Shown: piece by piece, positions 7,297 through 14,247 of the stretch
Layout: every line of letters begins with the position of its first letter
Numbering within the stretch: position 1 is the first letter of the stretch
Assembly: GCA_051000345.1 (NCBI GenBank)
Contig: JBPCOJ010000010.1
Coordinates: forward strand, 1-17,179
Length of the DNA stretch: 17,179 nucleotides
DNA from: JBHENC01 sp051000345
Lineage (GTDB): Bacteria > Acidobacteriota > Blastocatellia > Pyrinomonadales > Pyrinomonadaceae
Direction: 5' to 3'
Notes under the pieces: generated by a model
What the model saw: only the letters and a program-made list of their open reading frames with translations
Told to the model about the DNA's origin: nothing
Database searches by the model: none
Made by a program: the position numbers and the translations under genes

Positions 7297-9025
7297 CCTT
7301 TGCGTCCTGCGCGACTAATTGCAAGCGGGTTTCGTTGCGCCAAGTATTGGCCTCGACTGTGTAGGCGAGTTCGATACGCGTGTTCGGGCGAAGCGTTAGA
7401 TTTGCTGATTCTTCCACGCCGTTCCACCACACGACTTCAAACTGTTGGTCGTCGTTCGACGCGACGCGCAGTTTCAAATGCCGCTCCTTCATCACCAGCG
7501 GATCGCGCGTAATGCGCAAGCCTTTGGTCATAAAAACAGGGCGGCGATTGCCGACGCCGAACGGCTCTAATTGCTGCAAATCTCCGGCTAAACGAAGCGT
7601 GACAAACTCCGGCTCGATTTCCGCGTCGATATGAAGAACAGGCAGCAAGTCCTCTTCGCTCAAACAGGCGGCGGCGTGTTCGTTGAGCCTTTGGCGCAGT
7701 GCATCGACGTGCTCACGCTTAATCGTCAGGCCAGCCGCGTGCGAATGGCCGCCGAACTTCTCGAATAAATCCGCGCATTCGTCCAAACCGTTCAAAAGAT
7801 GGTACGGCTCGATGCTGCGCGCGGAGCCATGCCCCAGATTATTTTCGAGCGAGATAACGATGCACGGGCGATGCAGCCGCTCGCTGATTTTCGACGCGGC
7901 GATGCCGATCACGCCTCTATGCCAATTTTCGCCCGCGATCACGGCGACGTGCGACGCTTTACCATTGCTCGCACTCTTCAGCGTTTCCCATTCTTCAAAC
8001 GCGAGCTTTGTGATTTCGCGTTGCACAAGCTGGCGCTCGCTGTTTCGAGTGTCCAATGCTTCGGCGAGTTTACGCGCTTCATCCTTGTTTGCAGTTTCAA
8101 ATAGCTCGACGACGGCGCGCGCCGCATCCATTCTCCCGGCGGCGTTAATGCGAGGGCCGAGACGAAAGCCCAGATCGGTGGCGCTGACGCCGCGCCCGTC
8201 GCCGCAGCCCGCGACTTCCATCAAAGCGCGCAAGCCCGGATTCGTCGCCTTCGGTAAATCCGCGAGGCCGAGCGCGACGATGACGCGATTTTCTCCCGTC
8301 AACTGCGCAACGTCCGCGACTGTGCCGATGGCGACCATTTTCAAAAAGCCTGCGACGAGTTGCTCGCGCCCGCGTTCACGCAAAAGCGCGTGTACGAGTT
8401 TGAACGCGACCCCGACGCCCGCGAGATTTTTATCAGGGTACGGGCAATCCCGCTGGTTCGGATTAAGGACGCAAAACGCGGGCGGCGCGCCTAAAGTTTC
8501 GTCCGGCAAATGATGATCCGTGACGATGACATCTAGCCCGACGCTCTGCGCCCAAGCGAGCGGCTCAAAGGCGCGTATGCCGCAATCGACGCTGATGACG
8601 AGCTTAAACCCGTTTGCCTTCGCTTCTTCGAGCGCGGGCTGTTGAATGCCGTAGCCGTCCTTGAAGCGGTGCGGAATGTGATAGCCCGTCTCGGCTCCCA
8701 ATAATTTCAATGCGCGCAACAGCACGACTGTGCCGGTTGTGCCGTCAACATCGTAATCGCCGTAAACGAGTATGCGCTCTCCTTGCTCTATGGCGCGTTG
8801 AATGCGAGCGACGGCGGCGCTCATGCCGAGCATTAATGACGGATCGTGAAGTTGATCGTGCGAGGGGCGCAGGAATTTTCGCGCGGCAGTTTCATCCGCG
8901 TAGCCGCGCGCGACGAGCAGCGCCGCGACGACAGGCGAAACACCGAGCGCATCAGCAAGCGCGGCGGCTTCGCGCACGTTCGTGTCGCGCACTATCCAGC
9001 GTTTTCCGGTTATCACAAGTTCCAC
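7280..9025 (-). CDS. recJ: single-stranded-DNA-specific exonuclease RecJ
   Basis: The 581-residue DHH/DHHA1 phosphoesterase shows every RecJ motif: V-Y-G-D-Y-D-V-D-G-T-T-G (88-98), V-I-S-V-D-C-G (143-149), the V-T-D-H-H motif (168-172), L-A-G-V-G-V-A-F-K-L, and G-P-R-I-N-A-A-G-R-M-D. The DHHA1 part has G-H-G-S-A-R-S and G-G-H-S-H-A-A-G, and a C-terminal OB-like region follows. It degrades ssDNA 5'-3' in recombination and mismatch or base-excision repair, using Mn/Mg held by the Asp/His residues. The start is a GTG four bases after the pilZ stop, so it is probably co-translated. The last codons and the TAG stop lie in an inverted-repeat arm, so the natural C-terminus may have been altered by repeat insertion; no domain is lost. 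Confidence 0.97.
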   Translation of the reverse strand: MELVITGKRWIVRDTNVREAAALADALGVSPVVAALLVARGYADETAARKFLRPSHDQLHDPSLMLGMSAAVARIQRAIEQGERILVYGDYDVDGTTGTVVLLRALKLLGAETGYHIPHRFKDGYGIQQPALEEAKANGFKLVISVDCGIRAFEPLAWAQSVGLDVIVTDHHLPDETLGAPPAFCVLNPNQRDCPYPDKNLAGVGVAFKLVHALLRERGREQLVAGFLKMVAIGTVADVAQLTGENRVIVALGLADLPKATNPGLRALMEVAGCGDGRGVSATDLGFRLGPRINAAGRMDAARAVVELFETANKDEARKLAEALDTRNSERQLVQREITKLAFEEWETLKSASNGKASHVAVIAGENWHRGVIGIAASKISERLHRPCIVISLENNLGHGSARSIEPYHLLNGLDECADLFEKFGGHSHAAGLTIKREHVDALRQRLNEHAAACLSEEDLLPVLHIDAEIEPEFVTLRLAGDLQQLEPFGVGNRRPVFMTKGLRITRDPLVMKERHLKLRVASNDDQQFEVVWWNGVEESANLTLRPNTRIELAYTVEANTWRNETRLQLVAQDAKEDAGC

Positions 9026-9029
9026 TGTT

Positions 9030-9380
9030 TCACTCTGCGAACCAGCCGTTTTGATCCAGAAGTTTGACGCCGATGCGTTGTTTGCCGTCTGCGGAATCTG
9101 TCCAGACGCCGTTGACTTCGGCTTCGATGGCGCGTCCGAAGGGCGGCGTCAAACGCACGACACTGCCGATTTCAACGCTGATGTCTGTAATTAAAGTTGC
9201 GCCGCCGCGACTTACCTTAACGGCCTCGCCGCTTTGCTGGAAAGGCTCGCCGCTGCTGTCGCGGCCTTCGATCAAAACGGCAAAATCGACAGGCACGCGC
9301 GGGCTGCGCTGGCGTTGCGATGCGGAATTAGCGTTGCGGATATTCGGCGCGCGCTTCGTATCGTTTCCCATAAAGTTCAC
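9030..9380 (-). CDS. PilZ-domain protein with degenerate c-di-GMP motifs
   Basis: This is a 116-residue single-domain protein. After a ~20-residue polar N-terminus comes R-Q-R-S-P-R-V-P-V (23-31), the usual arginine entry to PilZ domains. Strands with V-K-V-S-R-G-G-A (54-61) and I-G-V-K-L-L-D near the end complete the small beta-barrel. Known c-di-GMP binders carry RxxxR and (D/N)xSxxG. Here the second motif is K-V-S-R-G-G with Lys55 in place of Asp/Asn, and the arginines are spaced R-x-R-x-x-R, so binding is uncertain. The GTG at 9380 is preceded by AAAGGG with a five-base spacer; an ATG at 9371 is an alternative. The gene sits between uppP and recJ, suggesting co-transcription rather than a known shared function. 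Confidence 0.85.
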   Translation of the reverse strand: MNFMGNDTKRAPNIRNANSASQRQRSPRVPVDFAVLIEGRDSSGEPFQQSGEAVKVSRGGATLITDISVEIGSVVRLTPPFGRAIEAEVNGVWTDSADGKQRIGVKLLDQNGWFAE

Positions 9381-9383
9381 CCA

Positions 9384-9443
9384 TGCCCTTTAATGCTTTT
9401 CATCGTCGGACAAGTGAGGACTCGTCCATGCGGAAGAAGGGCA
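9384..9443 (-). promoter_or_regulatory. possible structured leader masking the pilZ ribosome-binding site
   Basis: In the minus-strand transcript TGCCCTT (9443-9437) is complementary to AAGGGCA (9390-9384), which contains the pilZ ribosome-binding site. Between them lies an eight-pair hairpin (arms 9427-9420 and 9415-9408, one G-U pair, CCTC loop). The nested arrangement could close the ribosome-binding site. It fits in the 95-base uppP-pilZ gap. This is structural inference by eye only. Confidence 0.35.
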
Positions 9444-9475
9444 AGATGGAGTTTACAGAATCTTGGCGATTTATG

Positions 9476-10477
9476 TTAGCGGACAGGCGGCGCGGTAAAG
9501 TCGGCACGGACAAGAGCCGTGTGGTGACTTGGTGAAGCGGACTGAACCGAAGCGGCTTTTGCGTTGTCTGAAGGTTGTATAAAGTGGCCGGAGAGCAAAA
9601 TCAAGATGAGCGTTCCGACGATCAGGCGATAGCCGATGAACACGCCCGTCGAGTGCGTGCGTAGATACCGCAGCAGAAAAAAGATCGACGCATAGCCGAC
9701 GACGCCCGCGATGATGGTTGCGACGACAAGCGAAAAGCCCGTGCCTGTCGGTAATTTATGGACGGCTTCTTTTAGTTCGAGCAATCCGCTCGCGGCGACG
9801 GCGGGAATCGAAAGTAGAAACGAAAAACGCGCCGCCGTCTCGCGTGTTTCTCCTGCGAAAAGCCCGCCCATAATCGTCGAACCCGAACGGCTCGAACCCG
9901 GTATCAGTGCCAGCACCTGCGCGCCGCCAACCGCAAGCGCGTCGCCCACTCCCAACTGTTCCATTGTGCGCTGCCGCTTGCCGACCCATTCGGCGAAGAC
10001 GAGCAGCAGCGCGACCACGATCATCATCGTCGCAATCACCCACAGATTCTTAGTGAAGGTTCCTTCGATTTGTTTCTTGAACAGCAAGCCGACCACGCCG
10101 ACGGGCAGCGAACCGAGAATGACGAGCCAGCCGAGCCGCGCATCGCGCGATAAGCGGGAGGGACGCGCGCCTGTTTCCGCAGCTTCGCGCAGCGCCGCAG
10201 GGCTTTGCTGCCCGCGCAGAAGCGCGATGTGATCCGACACAAAAGCGAGCAGGATGTTCCAGATGTCGCGCGCAAAATAAAGAAGCACGGCGGCGAGCGT
10301 GCCGAGTTGGATAACGGCAATCGAGGCGGTGTTGCTTTCGGCGCGAAGAGTTTCGTCCATGCCGCTGAAGAGATGCAGCGCGCGGCTCGCAAAAATCAGA
10401 TGCGCCGTCGAACTGACGGGAATAAACTCCGTCAGACCTTGAACGATGCCGAGAATGATGGCTTGCAGTAAGTTCAT
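9476..10477 (-). CDS. uppP: undecaprenyl-diphosphatase UppP (BacA)
   Basis: This 333-residue polytopic membrane protein has the family's first active-site motif G-L-T-E-F-I-P-V-S-S-T-A-H-L (14-27; the Glu and the Ser/His are catalytic in BacA) and the second motif P-G-S-S-R-S-G-S-T. It removes a phosphate from undecaprenyl pyrophosphate, regenerating the lipid carrier for peptidoglycan and O-antigen synthesis, and overproduction gives bacitracin resistance. It is longer than the ~270-residue E. coli enzyme because of a charged loop around 85-115 (R-G-Q-Q-S-P-A-A-L) and a ~35-residue hydrophilic C-terminal tail rich in S and A. The start ATG at 10477 has no obvious ribosome-binding site. The neighbouring Lpt genes make an envelope-building context. 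Confidence 0.96.
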   Translation of the reverse strand: MNLLQAIILGIVQGLTEFIPVSSTAHLIFASRALHLFSGMDETLRAESNTASIAVIQLGTLAAVLLYFARDIWNILLAFVSDHIALLRGQQSPAALREAAETGARPSRLSRDARLGWLVILGSLPVGVVGLLFKKQIEGTFTKNLWVIATMMIVVALLLVFAEWVGKRQRTMEQLGVGDALAVGGAQVLALIPGSSRSGSTIMGGLFAGETRETAARFSFLLSIPAVAASGLLELKEAVHKLPTGTGFSLVVATIIAGVVGYASIFFLLRYLRTHSTGVFIGYRLIVGTLILILLSGHFIQPSDNAKAASVQSASPSHHTALVRADFTAPPVR

Positions 10478-10563
10478 AAGCGATGTGGATTGAATATCCG
10501 TTTCGAGGAAATTGAAATGCGACAGCTAATCTAAATTATCTATGCCTGACTACTGCCGCTTTA

Positions 10564-11052
10564 CTAGCACAACTCCGCGACGTGTTCGCCCAACACGCGC
10601 AAGGCTTTTCCCAGATCGTCTTGCTTGATTAAAAGATTGTCGCGCGAAAAGGCCGAGAGAGCGCCGACGCTGATGCCCTCCGCTGCAAGAATCTGTGTCA
10701 CGCGCGCCAGATAGCCGACGACGTTCCAATCCAATTCGAGATTGAATGTGACGAGACGAAATCCGCCTTCGACTCGTGCCTCGCGCGCCGCATGACGCAT
10801 CGCGCGCCAATCCGTTTCATCGAGCAAGAGGGTTACTTCATGCGCGTCGCGCAAAAGCATATAAGGCGCGCTCCCGCGCGGGCTAAGTTCCGGGTTTTCA
10901 AGCAGCCGCGCCCATTCCTGATGTTGCAGTCCGATTAGAAAATAAGTTTCCGGCGCGACTTCAACGCGTGTTCGTTGGAGTAATTCATCAACGTTCATGC
11001 GCGCATCCGGCAAGGCTGCTGTCAACGATTCGTTCAAATCATTATTGCTCAT
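10564..11052 (-). CDS. ACT-domain protein
   Basis: The 162-residue protein has a C-terminal half (about 85-160) that resembles the ACT_7 subtype: F-N-L-E-L-D-W-N-V-V-G-Y-L-A-R-V-T-Q-I-L-A-A-E-G-I-S-V with a downstream L-L-I-K-Q-D. The N-terminal half (D-E-L-L-Q-R-T-R-V, Y-F-L-I-G-L, E-V-T-L-L-L-D-E) may be a second, degenerate ACT fold. ACT domains typically bind amino acids or other small ligands and regulate an attached or partner enzyme; no enzyme domain is present here. The gene starts nine bases after the RNase J stop with no visible ribosome-binding site, so it is very likely co-translated with rnj. Family-level identification is good; the ligand and partner are unknown. Confidence 0.8.
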   Translation of the reverse strand: MSNNDLNESLTAALPDARMNVDELLQRTRVEVAPETYFLIGLQHQEWARLLENPELSPRGSAPYMLLRDAHEVTLLLDETDWRAMRHAAREARVEGGFRLVTFNLELDWNVVGYLARVTQILAAEGISVGALSAFSRDNLLIKQDDLGKALRVLGEHVAELC

Positions 11053-11061
11053 TTGCGTGTT

Positions 11062-12723
11062 TTAGACTTGAACGATAACCGGCGTGATGACGGGACGCGC
11101 GCCCGTTTGCTTTTGCACGAATCGCTTCGCTTCCAGACGCACGCGCTCCTTAAGCAAGCTGGTATCACCGAGTTCTGCGCTCGTCGCCTTCTCGACGGCT
11201 TCCGCGATAACTCGCTGAATATCCTTGACGAAGCCGTTCGAGCCGTCAATGCCGAGCACGCCGCGCGCGACGATTTCCGGCGTGGCTTCGAGCGCCCTCG
11301 TTTCTTCGTTGATCGTCACGACACACATCAGCACTCCGTCGCCCGCGAGTTGTCTACGTTCACGCACAGTCTCGCGGTCAATTTCTTCAAAGCCGCTTTC
11401 GTCGATGAAGGTGCGCCCGATGTCTTGGTGCGCGGTGACGACTGCGCGCTGGCTGTCGAGTTCCAGCACGTCGCCGTTTTCGATCAGGATGACGTTTTCT
11501 TCTTTGTAGCCGAGATGATTTTTGATGAATTCTTTGTGGCGAAACAGCATACGGTATTCGCCGTGAATCGGGATGACGAATTTCGGGCGCACGGCTTCGG
11601 TCATCAAACGCATGTCTTCCTGCGAGGCATGGCCGCTAACGTGAATCAAGCGCCGTTTTTCTTCGATGATGTTTGCGCCGCGTTTATAAATGCAACCGAT
11701 CAGGCGCGAGATGGCGCGCTCGTTGCCCGGAATGATGCGCGCCGACAGCACGACCGTATCGTGCTCCTCAATCGTCATTCCCTTGTAACTGCCCATCGCC
11801 ATTTGCGAAAGCGCCGCGCGCGGCTCGCCCTGCGATCCTGTGACAAGCAGCACGACTTCGTCATCATCCATGCGCTTTGTTTCATTCAGCGAGACGAGCA
11901 ATCCGTCCGGTATGTCCAGATAACCCAAGTCTGTGGCGATGTCCACATTCTTAATCATCGAGCGCCCCATCACGCAGACTTTGCGATTGAATTGCTGCGC
12001 GACATCGAAGACGATTTGCAGGCGATGAATCGAAGACGCGAAGGCGGAAACGATGATCCGCCCGCGCGCTTCCGAGAAAAGTTCTTCAAATGCCGGAACG
12101 ACGGCGCGCTCCGAAGGCGTGCGTCCCGTCACAGTCGCATTCGTCGAATCGGAAAACAGAGCGAGCACGCCTTCCTGCCCGTAACGGCGGAACGTGCGCA
12201 TGTCAATCGGATCGCCGATCACGGGCGTTTCGTCTACCTTGTAATCGCCTGTGTGAATAATCGTGCCGACGGGCGTCGTGATGGCGAGCGCAAAACAATC
12301 TACGAGCGAATGCGCGACGGTGATAAATTCGATGCTGAAGGCTCCGAGTCGAATCGTATCGCGCGCCTCGACGCGGTGCAGCAACACATCTTCCAAAAGC
12401 CCGTGTTCTTCGAGTTTGCTTGTCGCAAGCGCGATTGTGAAATGCGAAGCGTAAACAGGAAGGTTAAACTTTTTCAGCAAGTAAGGCAGCCCGCCGAGAT
12501 GATCCTCATGCCCGTGCGTGAGCACGACGGCGAGAAGATTGTCCCTGTATTCTTCGAGAAAATCGAAATCGGGAACGCAGACATCGACGCCGTAAACGCT
12601 TTCTTCGGGAAAGCCCATGCCCGCATCGACGATTATCATATCGTCGCCGAAACGCAGCGCCATACAATTCATCCCGAACTCGCCGATGCCGCCGAGCGGA
12701 ATGATCTCCAAAAAATTACTCAC
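11062..12723 (-). CDS. rnj: ribonuclease J
   Basis: The 553-residue metallo-beta-lactamase/beta-CASP nuclease has E-I-I-P-L-G-G-I-G-E-F-G-M-N at 6-19, the metal site H-G-H-E-D-H (70-75), S-D-S-T-N-A, V-T-G-S-Q-G-E-P, and the beta-CASP S-G-H-A-S and I-P-I-H-G-E-Y-R motifs. RNase J is a 5'-3' exo/endoribonuclease for mRNA decay and rRNA maturation. The frame is open a further 36 codons to an ATG at 12831, but that part lies upstream of the promoter -10. The GTG at 12723 is preceded by AGGAAAG with eight bases of spacing and matches the usual family start, so I chose it. It heads the long minus-strand gene series. Confidence 0.97.
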   Translation of the reverse strand: MSNFLEIIPLGGIGEFGMNCMALRFGDDMIIVDAGMGFPEESVYGVDVCVPDFDFLEEYRDNLLAVVLTHGHEDHLGGLPYLLKKFNLPVYASHFTIALATSKLEEHGLLEDVLLHRVEARDTIRLGAFSIEFITVAHSLVDCFALAITTPVGTIIHTGDYKVDETPVIGDPIDMRTFRRYGQEGVLALFSDSTNATVTGRTPSERAVVPAFEELFSEARGRIIVSAFASSIHRLQIVFDVAQQFNRKVCVMGRSMIKNVDIATDLGYLDIPDGLLVSLNETKRMDDDEVVLLVTGSQGEPRAALSQMAMGSYKGMTIEEHDTVVLSARIIPGNERAISRLIGCIYKRGANIIEEKRRLIHVSGHASQEDMRLMTEAVRPKFVIPIHGEYRMLFRHKEFIKNHLGYKEENVILIENGDVLELDSQRAVVTAHQDIGRTFIDESGFEEIDRETVRERRQLAGDGVLMCVVTINEETRALEATPEIVARGVLGIDGSNGFVKDIQRVIAEAVEKATSAELGDTSLLKERVRLEAKRFVQKQTGARPVITPVIVQV

Positions 12724-12759
12724 TATTTTTTCTTTCCTACTCTCTGAAACAAATGCCCG

Positions 12760-12779
12760 GCGACGAAAGCAATCGTCGC
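12760..12779 (-). other. hairpin in the rnj 5' leader
   Basis: GCGACGA and TCGTCGC (12760-12766 and 12773-12779) form a perfect seven-pair stem with a six-base loop, between the likely transcription start and the rnj ribosome-binding site. A 5' hairpin could protect the mRNA from 5'-end-dependent decay, including by RNase J itself. This is inference. Confidence 0.4.
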
Positions 12780-12804
12780 TCGACCATGCGAAATTAAGCC
12801 GAGC

Positions 12805-12813
12805 AGTATAGCA
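12805..12813 (-). promoter_or_regulatory. extended -10 promoter of rnj
   Basis: On the minus strand TGC-TATACT (12813-12805) is an extended -10 element with a five-of-six hexamer. The expected -35 region has no match to TTGACA. The start of transcription would be near 12798, giving a leader of about 75 bases. Confidence 0.55.
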
Positions 12814-12821
12814 TAATGACG

Positions 12822-12843
12822 CTACCGGCACGGCCTACCGGCA
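12822..12843. promoter_or_regulatory. tandem 9-bp repeat over the rnj -35 region (candidate operator)
   Basis: CTACCGGCA occurs exactly twice, at 12822-12830 and 12835-12843, in direct orientation with a 13-base period. The near copy begins 11 bases upstream of the -10 and covers the place of the missing -35 box, an arrangement seen with activator or repressor sites. No regulator is identifiable here. Confidence 0.4.
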
Positions 12844-12878
12844 TTCCGAAGAAAAAGCCATACACGAAAGCGCGCGCC

Positions 12879-12900
12879 GCGCCTTCCGCAGACAAGGCGC
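12879..12900. other. short hairpin between the rnj and tRNA promoters
   Basis: GCGCCTT and AAGGCGC form a seven-pair stem around an eight-base loop, between two divergent promoters. There is no T-run and no further assignment. The rest of 12844-12920 shows nothing I can interpret. Confidence 0.3.
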
Positions 12901-12920
12901 ATGAAATCCACGCCTAAGGC

Positions 12921-12949
12921 TTGAACAAATTGGCGTAGTAAGGTAAAAA
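12921..12949 (+). promoter_or_regulatory. candidate promoter of tRNA-His
   Basis: TTGAAC (12921-12926) and TAAAAA (12944-12949) are separated by 17 bases, each matching four of six consensus positions. Transcription would start near 12956, about 14 bases before the tRNA. Confidence 0.45.
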
Positions 12950-12969
12950 CTTTTGTGAACGATTTTTGC

Positions 12970-13044
12970 GGCGGCTATAGTTCAGTTGGTTAGAACGCCT
13001 GATTGTGGTTCAGGAGGTCGTGGGTTCGAGCCCCACTAGCCGCC
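12970..13044 (+). tRNA. tRNA-His (anticodon GTG)
   Basis: A full cloverleaf is visible. The acceptor GCGGCTA pairs with TAGCCGC. The D-stem GTTC/GAAC has the loop AGTTGGTTA. The anticodon stem CCTGA/TCAGG has the loop TTGTGGT, giving anticodon GTG. The T-stem GTGGG/CCCAC has the loop TTCGAGC. The extra G at position -1 (12970) opposite C73 (13044) is the identity element of histidine tRNA. The next bases are CAT, so the CCA end is not encoded and must be added enzymatically. The gene stands alone, divergent from rnj and followed directly by a terminator. Confidence 0.97.
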
Positions 13045-13060
13045 CATCCAAAATTAACGA

Positions 13061-13100
13061 AAGAGAAAAAGACGAGCAGCAATGTTCGTCTTTTTCTTTT
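13061..13100. terminator. intrinsic terminator after tRNA-His, probably bidirectional
   Basis: GAAAAAGACGA (13065-13075) pairs perfectly with TCGTCTTTTTC (13086-13096) around a ten-base loop, and flanking A/T pairs extend the stem to about 15 bp. A T-rich tract follows on the plus strand, and the A-rich left flank gives one on the minus strand. It can therefore end both the tRNA transcript and the VWFA-gene transcript coming from the right. The stem is AT-rich, so strength is uncertain. Confidence 0.75.
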
Positions 13101-13171
13101 ACATGGCGACTGTTATACAAGAAGCAAACTTTATGACGGAGCGCAGGCGTTTCCGGGTGAACTGTATGAGC

Positions 13172-14188
13172 TTAACGTGTGTATCCCGCCGGATGATTGA
13201 TCTCTATGCCGGAGCGATCTGTGAGAATTTTGATGCGATGAAAGCCCTTTGCCGTGTGCGTCGAAAGATACGTGAGCGCGAGTTGTTTGCCGAGCGAAGT
13301 GGTTAGCTCGCTTAGGAACGGATCGAAGCTGACGGGCGCGCCTGTGCCTTGAAAAAACGCTTGCCCGCCGGTTTCGTCCGCGAGCCTTTGCAAAGAGCCT
13401 TGCGCGTAGTTGACGAGAATCGAGTTGCCGTTCGTCGGCGCTCCCTCTGTCGGCGCGTAAATCGAATAAACGGCGGCGCTCGCGCGCTGCGCTTCATTAA
13501 TGGCGCGCTGCAAATCTATGCTCTGCGAAGGCGATGCGCTATCTATGCCGCGCGATGCGTCAAGCCCGTCCGAGACGACGAGCACGGCGCGCCGTCCCGC
13601 CGGAAGCGACTCGAAACGCTTGAGCGCTTCGACGATTTCCACGTATGGATTAAAGGGCGCGTTGTTCGCAAAGCCGGACGGCGCGCGCACGGCGGCGGCG
13701 GCGCGCGCGAGATCGGTTGTAAACTTTTGCCTTACTTGCAGCGAGCCGGTTCTGATCGTTCCGACAAAAACGCGCGAGCCTGCTGGCAAGCGGCGTATGA
13801 AATCTTTGATCGCGGGAATGTCATTGCCAACGGATGAAACGACGTTATCCTGTATGAGCACGGCGACGGCGAGCGGCGTCGCTTCGCCCATCGCGCGCAG
13901 TGAAAGCACGTTTTGGTTTTCTCCGTCCTCGCGCACGGTAAAATCAGCCGCCGCCAATTCGCCCGGTGCAATTCCCTTGCGCGTCTTCACCGTGATCGGA
14001 ATGGTGACGGAACGCACCATGCCATTGCCACGCGAAGAGGAATTCCCTGAACTTCCCGCGTCGTTAGGCTTAAGAACTGGCGGGCGCTTTTGCTGGCTCA
14101 CACCACTAACCAACGTCATGTTCAAAACAAAAGCGACGAGCATCGCCTTCACAGATAAACCGGCTAAAAATTTTAAGAAGTTACTCAT
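13172..14188 (-). CDS. secreted VWFA-related protein of the Acidobacterial type
   Basis: The product is 338 residues. A hydrophobic N-terminus (about 4-30) looks like a signal peptide, and the chain is then polar (S-S-G-N-S-S-S-R-G-N). The body matches the VWFA-related Acidobacterial domain: V-T-I-P-I-T-V with D-F-T-V-R-E-D-G-E-N-Q (82-92), P-L-A-V-A-V-L-I-Q-D (105-114), a G-S-R-V-F-V-G-T strand, V-L-V-V-S-D-G-L-D, and a closing I-K-I-L-T-D-R with N-H-P-A-G-Y. The metal-site motif DxSxS is altered: Asp114 and Ser118 are present but the middle Ser is Val116. An ATG at 14257 would add 23 residues without a signal peptide, so I chose the ATG at 14188, which has AAGAGA five bases upstream. Such proteins are expanded in Acidobacteria; the role is unknown. 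Confidence 0.88.
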   Translation of the reverse strand: MSNFLKFLAGLSVKAMLVAFVLNMTLVSGVSQQKRPPVLKPNDAGSSGNSSSRGNGMVRSVTIPITVKTRKGIAPGELAAADFTVREDGENQNVLSLRAMGEATPLAVAVLIQDNVVSSVGNDIPAIKDFIRRLPAGSRVFVGTIRTGSLQVRQKFTTDLARAAAAVRAPSGFANNAPFNPYVEIVEALKRFESLPAGRRAVLVVSDGLDASRGIDSASPSQSIDLQRAINEAQRASAAVYSIYAPTEGAPTNGNSILVNYAQGSLQRLADETGGQAFFQGTGAPVSFDPFLSELTTSLGKQLALTYLSTHTAKGFHRIKILTDRSGIEINHPAGYTR

Positions 14189-14223
14189 ATTTTCTCTTGC
14201 ACCATGTCGGCTCGAATGGATTG

Positions 14224-14247
14224 TTAAGCGTTGTCTGTCCCGCTTAA
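14224..14247 (-). other. hairpin directly after the PIN-gene stop
   Basis: TTAAGCG and CGCTTAA pair perfectly (seven bp, ten-base loop), beginning at the first base after the PIN stop codon on the minus strand. No T-run follows. It may be a weak or factor-assisted terminator, or it may protect the mRNA 3' end. Confidence 0.35.

Noticed and set aside
11053..12747. 564-codon plus-strand open frame
   Set aside because: It lies exactly antisense to RNase J, which has full catalytic motifs. The plus-strand product has no recognisable motif and a Arg/His/Asp-rich composition typical of the reverse strand of GC-rich genes.
12724..12831. N-terminal extension of RNase J to the ATG at 12831
   Set aside because: This part covers the -10 element and the leader hairpin, has no family similarity, and a GTG with a good ribosome-binding site follows at the usual start.
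12968..12976. tRNA start at other G residues of the GCGGCGG run
   Set aside because: Only numbering with G-1 at 12970 gives U8, a full seven-pair acceptor stem and G-1 opposite C73 as expected of tRNA-His.
13003..13200. 65-codon plus-strand open frame starting in the tRNA
   Set aside because: It begins inside tRNA-His and reads through its terminator into antisense of the VWFA gene; there is no sign of coding.
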